Source: Flammeovirga sp. OC4 (GTDB taxonomy: Bacteria > Bacteroidota > Bacteroidia > Cytophagales > Flammeovirgaceae). Taken from it: 64,000 nucleotides of DNA. The translations under genes were made by a program, and so were the position numbers. The notes under the pieces are model-generated. The model saw only the letters and a list, made by a program, of their open reading frames with translations. It was not told where the DNA came from and did no database searches. Positions 13,926-23,789 of this stretch are shown in pieces. Numbering within the stretch: position 1 is the first letter of the stretch; each line of letters begins with the position of its first letter. The stretch spans positions 30,985 to 94,984 of the forward strand of contig NZ_JTAM01000037.1 in NCBI RefSeq assembly GCF_000812565.1. The letters are read 5' to 3'.

Positions 13926-16268
13926 TTATTTTTTCTGAAACGTTTGTTTCATTGCTTCATATTCTTTGTCCATAGAAGGCTTACAGAATTGAGTTCCTTC
14001 AAAGATTTTGTCAGAGTTTTCTTGACGCTTTTGTAATTGCTCATCCAAATGCTCTTTCTTCAATTCTCTTTGTTTTCCATCAACACCAAAGACTGTCAAT
14101 GTCAATTCTTTTTGATCTCTTGTAACAAGTACCTTCTCTCCTGCTTTTACGTCGATCGCAATTGGTTGGAATAATGAATGCTCAAAACTTAATGTCACAT
14201 CTTTTCCTTCCATTGTGTACGTATAAATTTCTACTTCTTTTTGACGCTCAAATTGACCTACTAATGTTCCTCCCATTAATTTCTCCTTATAAGAAACGTT
14301 GTTCAATTTAGAAGGCATTCTTGGAGCAAGAACAATCGTATTTTCAATCGCATTAGGTCTTAAGCCTAAGAAGTATTGGTACCAAACTCTCAGTTGTTCT
14401 CCGTTTGACCAAGCTTGCATATAAGTACCTGTCAATTTAGGATAAGATTCACCTGGATGAGGGAATGCATCAGCATTTTCGTTCATACTACCAACTGCAC
14501 CCATATCTAATGATTGCTCATTCATGTTTTCGAACAATTGGAAAGCAATATCAGGTTGACCACTTTCGATCATACGCTGCATTGCGTAGCCATTGTTCCA
14601 CTGCCAAATTGTACCATTGTGATAAGCGGCATCTTTATGGTAATGCTCCCACGCAAGGTGATAAGGGTGGAAATTAGGATCTTCTTGGCTTAATGATGCT
14701 ACACCCCAAGGGTATACTAAGTGCTCCCAGATTTCACGCGTTAATTCCATTTTCTTGACATCGTCTGTCATAAAGTCCATAGCAAATAATTGGTTAGGAC
14801 GGAATTGGAAGTCCGGTTGGTCGTCGTGATCAATACGGTCAGCCATATAAGCATGTGAATCGTCAAAGAAATCTTTGTTGAAGTTGGCTTGTACCTTATC
14901 CGCGATTTTTTGCCAACGCTTCATATCGCTGATATGGTTTGTTTCTTTTGCACAATAGATCGCTGCATTTAATTGCTTGAACCATAATGCTTGAATATCA
15001 TTGGCGTAGCTACCTCTTGGTGAATATGGAACGTGATCAGGCTCTCTTCTAGCATCCATCCAAGTGTCTGCATCTTCATGCGTTAAGTAACCTTTTTTGT
15101 TTACCCAGTTTTTCAATGCACCATCCACACTTCTTTTTACCGTTGGGTACATTTCTTTAATCAATGAATTATCACCAGAATATTGGATATAATCTAATAA
15201 TTCAAAGATAAAACGTGGAGTACCGTCCGTAGTATGGTAGTTTAGAGATTCCATTTTTACGATGTTAGGAATTCTACCATAATACTTTGAAGTTGATTTT
15301 TTGTCTTGAACATCAGCAAAAGAAAGTAAGATTTTCTTTGCCACTTCAGTCTCACCTAATACTAAAGTACCGCCCGGTAATGAAATAAATGTATCTCTAC
15401 CCCAGTATTCATTGAACCAAGGAATACCTGCATAGATACCATAACCCCTTTGGTGTGTCACCATTTCGTCCATTGTCAATGTCAACCACATTAACGCTTT
15501 ATCGAAGTGAGGATCCTCTGTTTTGATGGCTGTATTTTCAGTAATTAACTGCGTCATGCGGTCTGTACGCTCTTGCAACCACTCTCCATGTTGTGTTCTT
15601 GCTTGTTGGATTAAAGCTAAACCTTCTTCTTTTGTCTTTGCATATGAAATATAGAAACCACCTTTCCCTGAAGCAGTTACTTTAGCATTACCTTCTTTAT
15701 CAATTTGTTCATTGTGCGAAGGTGCCACTACAACAAAATGATCTTTTGATTCTGAGGGTACAAAATAAGAAGCATATTGATCTCTGCTGTCTAATTTGAT
15801 TTGATCACCCGTCACTGTAAGGTTCGTTTCCGATCCTTTTACGCCATGAAAATCAACATAAATAACATCCTGATCATCAAAAAGTATTACTCTTTCTGTA
15901 CCTTGAGCAGTAGCTCTTTGTAAATAATGAGGGAACACTTCTACTTTTGCATTGGCACGGTCAAAAGGTTGTCCATCAATCGTAAGATCATAATCCGTCA
16001 AAATTCTCTTTTGACCAATATTCCATCCATTAAACCAACTGTACAACTCACTATTTAAAACGTGTGTTTGAGTCTGAAAATAAGCACTTCTTTTATTAGT
16101 ATAAGTCACAACTCTGTTCTCCGCAGCAGCAACGTCTACTTTCAATTCCTGTAACACTTCATCTTTCACAGCTTCTTTTGCTGTAAATTTGTGTTCATTA
16201 TTTTCTTTAGCACACCCATAGAAAAGTGTCAAGGCGAGAAGTATAAATGTACTTTTTAAAATCCTCAT
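13926..16268 (-). CDS. Amylo-alpha-1,6-glucosidase-like (GH) lipoprotein
   Basis: A 780-residue exported glycoside hydrolase. The N-terminus (LLALTLFYGC, Cys 19) is a lipoprotein signal. The first ~260 residues form a beta-rich N-terminal domain. From about residue 260 comes an (alpha/alpha)6 catalytic barrel like the glycogen-debranching C-terminal family: NEYWGRDTFISLPGG near residue 290, YYGRIPNIV, DGTPRFIFELLDYI, then TWMDAR and YHNGTIWQWNNGYAM, which are typical of acid/base regions in this clan. It probably releases glucose or another sugar from an alpha-linked glycan in the periplasm. It is divergent from the GH38 mannosidase, suggesting shared control of glycan use. Confidence 0.85.
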   Translation of the reverse strand: MRILKSTFILLALTLFYGCAKENNEHKFTAKEAVKDEVLQELKVDVAAAENRVVTYTNKRSAYFQTQTHVLNSELYSWFNGWNIGQKRILTDYDLTIDGQPFDRANAKVEVFPHYLQRATAQGTERVILFDDQDVIYVDFHGVKGSETNLTVTGDQIKLDSRDQYASYFVPSESKDHFVVVAPSHNEQIDKEGNAKVTASGKGGFYISYAKTKEEGLALIQQARTQHGEWLQERTDRMTQLITENTAIKTEDPHFDKALMWLTLTMDEMVTHQRGYGIYAGIPWFNEYWGRDTFISLPGGTLVLGETEVAKKILLSFADVQDKKSTSKYYGRIPNIVKMESLNYHTTDGTPRFIFELLDYIQYSGDNSLIKEMYPTVKRSVDGALKNWVNKKGYLTHEDADTWMDARREPDHVPYSPRGSYANDIQALWFKQLNAAIYCAKETNHISDMKRWQKIADKVQANFNKDFFDDSHAYMADRIDHDDQPDFQFRPNQLFAMDFMTDDVKKMELTREIWEHLVYPWGVASLSQEDPNFHPYHLAWEHYHKDAAYHNGTIWQWNNGYAMQRMIESGQPDIAFQLFENMNEQSLDMGAVGSMNENADAFPHPGESYPKLTGTYMQAWSNGEQLRVWYQYFLGLRPNAIENTIVLAPRMPSKLNNVSYKEKLMGGTLVGQFERQKEVEIYTYTMEGKDVTLSFEHSLFQPIAIDVKAGEKVLVTRDQKELTLTVFGVDGKQRELKKEHLDEQLQKRQENSDKIFEGTQFCKPSMDKEYEAMKQTFQKK

Positions 16269-16639
16269 TATTATTTAGTTAATCTTGTAAATCTTGTGAT
16301 AAGAATTTGACTCATTTTCACGCAATACTATCATTAATGTTTCTCTAAGTTAACAATTGTTCATAGGTCACAAAATGATTTCTATTTTATTAATAATTAC
16401 TGATTATGAGGTGTTATTGGAATTATTTCATGAAATCTTGGATAGATGAAATATATAAAGCACTAATGAACAGTATTTTACAAAGTAATTCAATTAAAAC
16501 TTAAAATAAGTAAATTTTAAATTTAAATCGGTTGAGATGCTTTTTGTTAATAATTCCTGCTTAACATAAAATAAATGTACTTTCTACACACGATTCACCA
16601 TCTTTATGTTCATATGTTTAAACTTAATGATTAACTGGA
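16269..16639. promoter_or_regulatory. Divergent promoter region of GH lipoprotein and mannosidase
   Basis: 371 bases separate two divergently read glycosidase genes, so both promoters must lie here. A palindrome AACAATTGTT is at 16352-16361 and several A/T tracts are present, but no clean TTTG/TAnnTTTG pair was found. No RNA gene or small frame was seen. Confidence 0.4.
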
Positions 16640-19600
16640 ATGAATCAACTTAACTACAAACACTTTTGGGTAATGCTTTTAAGTATTATCACAATACAAT
16701 TTAGCTATGGACAAGAGAAGATTTTTTTAAAGGGCTACACCGACTATATCAACGGTGATATCATGCCCTATAAATCTCCCCAGGAAGATGCCAATCAAGC
16801 CATGTTGGTGAGATGTACTGAAGGGAAAAACGAAATGGAATGGGAAGCGGAAGCAGTACCTACCTCTTTTAATGGTGAATACGTTGAATATGGCGTCATC
16901 ATGGGTGTAGATATTGACAGAGCACAGTATGAATTTGATTTTTATATTAATGACAAAAAATACTTTACTTTTAAAGCTCCCGAAGAAAGCATCCTCCAAG
17001 ATGTAAAAGCAGAGGGACCTAATGGTTCTCAACTGACTTTTAAAGGAACAATGATCGATGCCTACAGTGATATGTTTGGGTATGGATTCTTGAAAATTAA
17101 AGCAGAAGATTTGCCAAAAGGTCAACCTGTAAAAATGAAAGTAGTTGCTCCAAGCATCGGTAAATCAAGCTGGTTTATGATGTTCAAATATGGAGTGGAT
17201 GGTAATGTAAGCTGGAAACAAGAACCTGCGGTGATCAAATCTGCAAAAGGTCCTCAACAGCAATTAAGAACAACCATCTTACACTACGGTGATCCTGTAA
17301 AAGCGACCATCACAGCGGGTAAATCAAAAGAAAAAGTAACGCTAAATGTTGGAGCAAACGTATTTAGAATCAACATTCCAAAAATCGAAGAAACAACTTC
17401 TGTCCCCGTTAAAGTTACGGTAGGCAAAACGATTTTGGACGAGCAAACATTGGAAGTAGATCCTGTAAAACCTTATACGGTTTATCTATTACACCACTCA
17501 CATGTTGATATTGGCTATACGCATACACAAGATGAAGTAGAAAAAATGCAATGGGACAACTTGGATGATGCTGTAATGATGAGTCAAAAAACAGCTGATT
17601 ATCCTGAAGGTTCTCAATTCAAGTGGAGCGTGGAAGTTATGTGGGCAGTGGAAAGCTACCTTAAAAATACTACTCCTGAGAAGCGAAAAGCATTTATGGA
17701 GGCAGTGAAAAACGGTTCTATAGAATTGAATGGTCTTTACGGTAACATGTTGACAGGTCTATCAAACCCACAAGAATTGGTAGAGTCTACTTTTGATGCA
17801 TTACAAGTGGCCAATGAAACGGATACCAACTTAGAGTCGGCAATGATTACTGACGTTCCTGGTTACACTTGGGGATTGGTGCCAGTTTTAGCACATTCAG
17901 GAGTAAAATATCTTTCAGCAGGTACAAATGTATTCCACAGAATTGGTGGTACAATTTCTACTTGGGGTGACCGTCCATTCTATTGGTCTTCTCCTTCAGG
18001 TGAAGAAAAAGTAATGGTATGGGTACATGAAAAAGGATACAGTCATTTCCACACTGGTTTAGGTTTTACTGATTTGAAAGTCTTATTGACACCAAAATCT
18101 GTTTTTGATTACTTAAATGAATTGAATGAAAGAACATATCCTTATGATATCACAACGCTACGTTATACTGTAGGTTCAGACAATGGTCCTGTGGATCAAG
18201 GCATTTCTGAAACGGTAAAGGAATGGAACGATACGTATGAAACACCAAAAGTAATGTTGTCTACTACAACTGAATCTTTCAAAGCATTTGAGGAAAAGTA
18301 TGGTGATCAACTTCCTGTAGTAAAAGGAGATTTCACTCCTTATTGGGAAGACGGTGCTGGATCAACTTCTGCTGAAACTGCTTTAGTGAGAAATGCATCA
18401 GAGAAACTTTCTCAAGCGATGACAATTATGTCATTAAACGGTGCTGATATTCCAAATGCAACGTTCGAGCAAGCTTGGAGATACGTTTTACTATACAACG
18501 AACATACATGGGGTGCTTACAACTCTATCTCAGAACCTGAGGCGGATTTCGTTCATTCTCAATGGGCCGTAAAACAATCTTTCGCGATCAAAGCGGATTC
18601 AATTGCGGATGAATTATTAGAAAGAGCATTAGCGATTGGTGAAAAGACAAAAGGTATTTTATTGACCAATACATTGAACTGGGACCGTTCTGAATTAGTA
18701 AAATTAAGTGCTGAGAAAACTTCAAATGGTGATTATATCACAGATCAAGATGGAAAATACTACCCTACTCAGCGTTTGAGTAACGGTGAATTGGCGGTTT
18801 ATGTAGATCACTTACCAGCTTATGGTCAGTTGGAATTATTCTCAACTGCTGAAATGAAATGCAGTAAAGAATGTAAGAAATGCAAGGACTGTAAAAACTG
18901 TAAGAAGTGTAAAGGTCAAAAAGCATTGAAAGTAGCTGATAATACAATTGAGAACGATTTCATCAAATTAGAAATCAATGCTGAAAATGGTAGCGTAGCT
19001 TCACTTTTTGATAAAGTAAGAAAGAAAGAACTTTCGGATAACACTGAATTAAAAGGACTGAATGACTACTATTATGTGGCTGGAAGAAATCCTAAAGCTC
19101 CATTAACTACATCAAATGATATTCAAATCAAATGGTTAGAAAAAGGTGACTTAGTTAGCATTATTGAAGTGAGTTCATCTGCTCCAGGCACTGAAGAATG
19201 GAAGCGTACTTTCGAGGTTAATGCTTATTCAGAGGTAGTGGAAATTGATAATCAGATCAACAAAACCAATGTATATGATCCTGAAGGTGTTCATATTGCA
19301 TTCCCTTTCAATGTCAATAATGGAACTGTGAGAATTGACGCTCCGTTTGGTGAGTATATTCCTGAAAAAGAACAATTACAAGGTTCATGTAAAAACTACT
19401 TCACTGTACAACGCTATGCAGACGTTTCAAACCTTGATCACGGTGTCACTTGGGTTACTCCTGATGCTCCAATGATTGAGTTAGGGGAAATTACAACGGA
19501 TGCATTATCGTACGGTTGGATTCAAGAAGTAAAGCCTACTCAAACGATTTATGCTTATTTAATGAATAACTATTGGGAAACCAACTATAAAGCTTCTCAA

Positions 19601-19990
19601 GAAGGTTGGCATTCATTCCGTTTTATGCTAAGACCTCACGGTGCTTATGTTTCTACTGATGCTAAAAAGTTCAGTATGGCAGTAGCTCAGCCGGTCTTAA
19701 TTTCTGAAAATGCAAACGACAACTACACTGCATTTATTCAGCCTACGGCAAATGATCTAATCATCACTGCTTCGAGACCAATGGATCAAGAGCATGTTTT
19801 ATTGACGGTATTAAATGCCAACGCCGGTGATTCTGTTTTGGAATGGACTTCTTCAGATAAAGTGGAGGAAGTATACCTTTCAAATATCAATGGTGACAAT
19901 ATGGGCTCATTCCAACAAGGTGAAAATATCCCAGGCTGGGGTGTTAGATTCTTATTGGTGAAAGTAAATGGTGAGAGTGCTTCTAGGTAA
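16640..19990 (+). CDS. GH38 alpha-mannosidase, secreted, with Cys/Lys-rich insert
   Basis: Releases alpha-linked mannose from glycans. A signal peptide (FWVMLLSIITIQFSYGQ) and a ~270-residue N-terminal beta region precede the GH38 core. Zn ligands are in LLHHSHVDIGYT (His288, Asp290) and the nucleophile is Asp405 in MITDVPGYTWG. Another conserved His block is EHTWGAYNS. The C-terminal beta domains contain LRPHGAYV. At residues 741-757 a hydrophilic insert has six Cys spaced C-x3-C-x2-C-x2-C-x2-C-x2-C, separated by Lys (KCKDCKNCKKCKG), which is unusual for the family. At 1116 residues it is long but within the secreted GH38 range. A strong terminator follows. Confidence 0.9.
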   Translation: MNQLNYKHFWVMLLSIITIQFSYGQEKIFLKGYTDYINGDIMPYKSPQEDANQAMLVRCTEGKNEMEWEAEAVPTSFNGEYVEYGVIMGVDIDRAQYEFDFYINDKKYFTFKAPEESILQDVKAEGPNGSQLTFKGTMIDAYSDMFGYGFLKIKAEDLPKGQPVKMKVVAPSIGKSSWFMMFKYGVDGNVSWKQEPAVIKSAKGPQQQLRTTILHYGDPVKATITAGKSKEKVTLNVGANVFRINIPKIEETTSVPVKVTVGKTILDEQTLEVDPVKPYTVYLLHHSHVDIGYTHTQDEVEKMQWDNLDDAVMMSQKTADYPEGSQFKWSVEVMWAVESYLKNTTPEKRKAFMEAVKNGSIELNGLYGNMLTGLSNPQELVESTFDALQVANETDTNLESAMITDVPGYTWGLVPVLAHSGVKYLSAGTNVFHRIGGTISTWGDRPFYWSSPSGEEKVMVWVHEKGYSHFHTGLGFTDLKVLLTPKSVFDYLNELNERTYPYDITTLRYTVGSDNGPVDQGISETVKEWNDTYETPKVMLSTTTESFKAFEEKYGDQLPVVKGDFTPYWEDGAGSTSAETALVRNASEKLSQAMTIMSLNGADIPNATFEQAWRYVLLYNEHTWGAYNSISEPEADFVHSQWAVKQSFAIKADSIADELLERALAIGEKTKGILLTNTLNWDRSELVKLSAEKTSNGDYITDQDGKYYPTQRLSNGELAVYVDHLPAYGQLELFSTAEMKCSKECKKCKDCKNCKKCKGQKALKVADNTIENDFIKLEINAENGSVASLFDKVRKKELSDNTELKGLNDYYYVAGRNPKAPLTTSNDIQIKWLEKGDLVSIIEVSSSAPGTEEWKRTFEVNAYSEVVEIDNQINKTNVYDPEGVHIAFPFNVNNGTVRIDAPFGEYIPEKEQLQGSCKNYFTVQRYADVSNLDHGVTWVTPDAPMIELGEITTDALSYGWIQEVKPTQTIYAYLMNNYWETNYKASQEGWHSFRFMLRPHGAYVSTDAKKFSMAVAQPVLISENANDNYTAFIQPTANDLIITASRPMDQEHVLLTVLNANAGDSVLEWTSSDKVEEVYLSNINGDNMGSFQQGENIPGWGVRFLLVKVNGESASR

Positions 19991-20010
19991 ATAACCAAGT
20001 AAAAATCTGG

Positions 20011-20061
20011 AACAACCCTCTCATAGGCGTGAAATAACGTCAATGAGAGGGTTGTTTTTTA
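20011..20061. terminator. Rho-independent terminator after mannosidase
   Basis: Perfect 14-base arms AACAACCCTCTCAT (20011-20024) and ATGAGAGGGTTGTT (20043-20056) are followed by TTTT. It begins 20 bases after the mannosidase stop. Confidence 0.9.
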
Positions 20062-20246
20062 TCTATTAATCCTATCCAATATCATAATCAAATTAGAACA
20101 AAACATTCAATTAATCACCTAAAAAAGAACATATCAATAAACAAAAACCATCAATTATGACTGTTATTTACCAATGAATAACTTTTTTATTCTAGTTACT
20201 AAAGCGTAAATCATCTCACCTTTGTGAAGTAACAAATATTGATAAG

Positions 20247-22592
20247 ATGAATATTCGAAAAAAGATAAGTATTGCACTTTTATCTGTAATCGTTCCATTT
20301 ACTTCACAAGCGCAACAAGTGAAAGGACTTACAGTTCATGAATCGGAGGATTCTCCAACTAAGCAATTAAATTTCAGAGAAAATAAATTAGATGAAGCTC
20401 CCAATATCGTCCTCGTATTGTTGGATGATGTTGGGTATGCTCAAATGGGGCATATGGGTGGACAAATTGAGACACCTGCATTTGACGAAGTAGCAGATAA
20501 AGGTTTAACCTACAGTCGTTTCCATACCACTGCCTTATGTTCTCCGACTAGAGCCGCTTTACTCACAGGACGAAATCACCATAAAGCAGAAACAGGTGCA
20601 ATTATGGAAGTTGGTACAGGTAATGACGGTTATACGACATTACTTCCTCAAGAAGTCGGTTCTTTTGCCAAAGTGCTTCAACAAAAAGGGTATTCTACTT
20701 CTTGGTATGGTAAAAACCATAACGTTCCCAACTGGGAGTCATCATTTACGGGACCTTTTGATCGTTGGCCAAATGATTTAGGATTTGATTATTTCTATGG
20801 TTTCTTAGGTGGCGATACGGATCAATTCCACCCAGCCTTAGTAGAAGACCGTAAAAGAATCACTGCTCCTGATACAAATGCAGATGGTTCTGAATATCAT
20901 ATCACTACGGATATGGCGGATAAAGCAATCAATTATATTCAGTCTGTCAATGCCGTAGCACCTGACAAACCTTTCTTTGTCTACTTTTCTCCTGGAGCAG
21001 TTCATGCACCACACCAAGCACCAAAGGAATACATTGAAAAGTATAAAGGAAGATTTGATGAAGGATGGGATGTCTACAGAGAAAATGTATTCAATAACAT
21101 GAAAGCAAAAGGAATCATTCCTGCTGATACAGAATTAACACCACGTCCTGAATCACTACCTGCTTGGAACACCTTAAATGAGGAACAAAAAATGGTTTAT
21201 GCACGCATGATGGAAGTATTTGCTGCATTTACAGATCATACAGACGCACAAGTGAAACGTGTATACGATGCCATTGAAGATATGGGTAAAATGGACAATA
21301 CCATCTTTATCTATATTGCTGGTGACAATGGTGCTTCTGCTGAAGGTGGAATGGATGGTTTATTAAATGAAATGGCTTACTTCAATGGTTTTCCAGAAAA
21401 ATGGGAAGACAAAGTGGAAGCTGTAAAAACGAACCGTTTAGGAACAGAAGATTATTTTAACCATATGCCTGCCGCTTGGGCTTGGGCTGTCAATTCTCCT
21501 TACCAATGGTCAAAGCAAATCGCTTCACATTTAGGTGGTGTTAGAAATGCAATGGCAATCTCTTATCCAAAAGGAATTGAAGGAAGAGGTGAAGTAAGAA
21601 CTCAGTTTTCTCATGTAACTGATATTGCACCTACTATTCTTGAAGTAGCAGGTTTAGAAATGCCAAAACAAATTGATGGACATACTCAAGTTCCTTTTGA
21701 TGGTCAATCTTTAGTGTATTCGTTTAATGACGAAAAAGCTTCAGAACAACATACCACTCAGTACTTTGAGATTATTGGTAACTTAGGCATCTATCATGAT
21801 GGCTGGTGGGCTGGAGCACTACGCACTATCCCTTGGTTGTATGACTCTGAAGATGTTTCTATCACAGACATGGAGTGGGAATTATATGACTTGAATTCTG
21901 ATTTCTCTCAATCAAAAAACATGGCAAAAGAAATGCCCGAGAAGTTAGAATACATGAAATATCTGTTCTTTGCTGAAGCCGCTAAAGCCAATGCTCTTCC
22001 AATTGATGACCGCAGAGCAGAACGCTTCAGAAGTACTTTCCGTCCTTCTTTAACGGCAGGTCAGACTACTTTTAATTACCCTAATGGTTTAAGACTTCCT
22101 GAAGGAGCAACTCCTTTTACTAAATTCCAATCCCATACATTAGAAGCTTCTATTCAACCTTACAAAAAAGGTGATCAAGGGGTATTCATCACGCAAGGCG
22201 GTCGTTTTGCAGGATTCGTACTTAGAGTCGATAAAGCAGGATATGTTTATTATGAATATAGTAATACTGTTAATCAGTTCACTATAAAATCTAATGTTAG
22301 GGTTAAGCCAGGAACAACCAATATTTCAGCTAAAGTAGTGATGGATGCGAAAAAACCATATACTCCTTCTACAGTGACTTTATTTGCTGAAGGTAAAAAA
22401 ATTGGTGAAGGCAGAATAGGTAAAACTGTTCCAAACTTATTCTCTCTAGATGAAACTATGGATATCGGGCAAGATACAGGAACTCCAGTAACTGATAATT
22501 ATAAAGTGAAAGGTTCTAAGTACACTGGTATTTTAAACAAAGTGACATTAGAACTAATTAACGAGTTTAAAGATAATACTATTACAAAATAA
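20247..22592 (+). CDS. Arylsulfatase (S1 family), module 1
   Basis: Cleaves sulfate esters, probably of sulfated algal polysaccharides or their oligomers. The 781 residues start with a signal peptide (SIALLSVIVPFTSQAQ). The metal site is NIVLVLLDDVGYAQ, and the formylglycine motif CSPTRAALLTGR has Cys98. Later ligands appear in YIAGDNGASAEGG and PGAVHAPHQAP. The last ~200 residues form a C-terminal beta domain. It is closely similar along its whole length to the products at 24749 and 28753, so the three are paralogs. A convergent AraC regulator follows after 35 bases, sharing one terminator hairpin. Maturation needs a formylglycine-generating enzyme or anSME, not present in the window. Confidence 0.92.
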   Translation: MNIRKKISIALLSVIVPFTSQAQQVKGLTVHESEDSPTKQLNFRENKLDEAPNIVLVLLDDVGYAQMGHMGGQIETPAFDEVADKGLTYSRFHTTALCSPTRAALLTGRNHHKAETGAIMEVGTGNDGYTTLLPQEVGSFAKVLQQKGYSTSWYGKNHNVPNWESSFTGPFDRWPNDLGFDYFYGFLGGDTDQFHPALVEDRKRITAPDTNADGSEYHITTDMADKAINYIQSVNAVAPDKPFFVYFSPGAVHAPHQAPKEYIEKYKGRFDEGWDVYRENVFNNMKAKGIIPADTELTPRPESLPAWNTLNEEQKMVYARMMEVFAAFTDHTDAQVKRVYDAIEDMGKMDNTIFIYIAGDNGASAEGGMDGLLNEMAYFNGFPEKWEDKVEAVKTNRLGTEDYFNHMPAAWAWAVNSPYQWSKQIASHLGGVRNAMAISYPKGIEGRGEVRTQFSHVTDIAPTILEVAGLEMPKQIDGHTQVPFDGQSLVYSFNDEKASEQHTTQYFEIIGNLGIYHDGWWAGALRTIPWLYDSEDVSITDMEWELYDLNSDFSQSKNMAKEMPEKLEYMKYLFFAEAAKANALPIDDRRAERFRSTFRPSLTAGQTTFNYPNGLRLPEGATPFTKFQSHTLEASIQPYKKGDQGVFITQGGRFAGFVLRVDKAGYVYYEYSNTVNQFTIKSNVRVKPGTTNISAKVVMDAKKPYTPSTVTLFAEGKKIGEGRIGKTVPNLFSLDETMDIGQDTGTPVTDNYKVKGSKYTGILNKVTLELINEFKDNTITK

Positions 22593-22624
22593 TAACCCAC
22601 GTATTTGTAACAAATAATGTAGAT

Positions 22625-22653
22625 AAGTCAGCGGGCCTCCTGCTGACTTTTTC
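22625..22653. terminator. Bidirectional terminator overlapping AraC stop codon
   Basis: AAGTCAGC (22625-22632) pairs with GCTGACTT (22642-22649), followed by TTT on the right. The minus-strand AraC gene stops inside the left arm (TGA at 22628-22630), so the hairpin contains its last codons. A homologous hairpin ends module 2. Confidence 0.65.
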
Positions 22654-23623
22654 TTGTTACAGAAGGTCGCTCCCCAAAATATTGATAATAACTTTTACTA
22701 AAGTGGGTAAGATCGGTAAAACCTAAATCAAAACTAATTGCCCCAAGTTCTTTTTTTGTTCCGATGACCTGTTGTTTTGCTTCTTCCAATCTCATGTGAT
22801 TATAAAACTGAAAGACCGGTTTTTTATATACTTTTTTAAACACACGCTGTAACTTGGATTCACTAATCCCGTGCTTTAACGTTAAGGCCTTCAAATTAGG
22901 TACCTGCTTTAAGTCAGAAAGGATCTCATCTTTTATTCTGATCATTAAATTGATGTCATCGTGATGTACTCCAAAAATTACATTTTCAAATCCTTCATCT
23001 TCACTTTTATTTTTCACGATTGTAATAATTTCTATCATCTTCGAAAACAGCATCCCCCTTCTTGATCGTTCATCTTGAATATATTCATCCAACTCTGTAA
23101 CTATCTTGTCCAAGCGAGGAGTCAGTGGTAAATAATAAAACCATGCATCCTCTTGTCTTATCAATTCCTTCAGTCTATTTTCACTATCATCTGAAAGTAA
23201 ATAAAAAATATCTTCAGGTACTCTCGCAAAATACCACCTCATTTCTTGATTAATAGGATAATCAATCGAAAACTGTTGATTACTATTATACAGGTAAATT
23301 GAACTTTTCAGATTAGATTTTTGAGCTGATTCTGAAGTAAAGTCACCAGGTCTACCTATACGGATACTAATGTATTTTTTCTCTCGATTGGATTGATTAA
23401 TGATTTTAATTGGCACTTTCAGTTTTAGACTAGTAAAACCACAAACAAGCCCAGGAAGGAAACTGTAAAAATAAGTACTCATCTTTCCATACTCATCATT
23501 GTCATTATGATACTCATTTTGAGAAACTTCTCCTCCAAAGTTTTTTTTCAACTTAGTGTAATAATCATGCAGGTTAGTTTCATCTCCATTAACAGTTAAA
23601 ATCGTATGGTCAGTTCTTTTCAT
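22628..23623 (-). CDS. AraC family transcriptional regulator, module 1
   Basis: A 331-residue cytosolic regulator. The C-terminal ~85 residues form the two helix-turn-helix motifs: HGISESKLQRVFKKVYKKP and LGAISFDLGFTDLTHFSKSY with the RPSVTRK tail typical of the family. The N-terminal ~240 residues are not a standard cupin and may bind the inducer; the same domain occurs in the two sister regulators. Its 3' end meets that of arylsulfatase 1. It likely senses a sulfated sugar and activates one or more of the sulfatases. Confidence 0.9.
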   Translation of the reverse strand: MKRTDHTILTVNGDETNLHDYYTKLKKNFGGEVSQNEYHNDNDEYGKMSTYFYSFLPGLVCGFTSLKLKVPIKIINQSNREKKYISIRIGRPGDFTSESAQKSNLKSSIYLYNSNQQFSIDYPINQEMRWYFARVPEDIFYLLSDDSENRLKELIRQEDAWFYYLPLTPRLDKIVTELDEYIQDERSRRGMLFSKMIEIITIVKNKSEDEGFENVIFGVHHDDINLMIRIKDEILSDLKQVPNLKALTLKHGISESKLQRVFKKVYKKPVFQFYNHMRLEEAKQQVIGTKKELGAISFDLGFTDLTHFSKSYYQYFGERPSVTRKSQQEAR

Positions 23624-23789
23624 ATACCTTATTTTTAGGGGCTAAATTTTAAATACTAATTCTAATTATTAACGATTACTTCATAAAAACGCTAAAGAAG
23701 TTTCCTTGGTAATATAAAAACTGCGAAATATAAATCAAGTCATGTATTTATAATACAGAGTACAAATTGAAACAGCATAGCTATAATAA

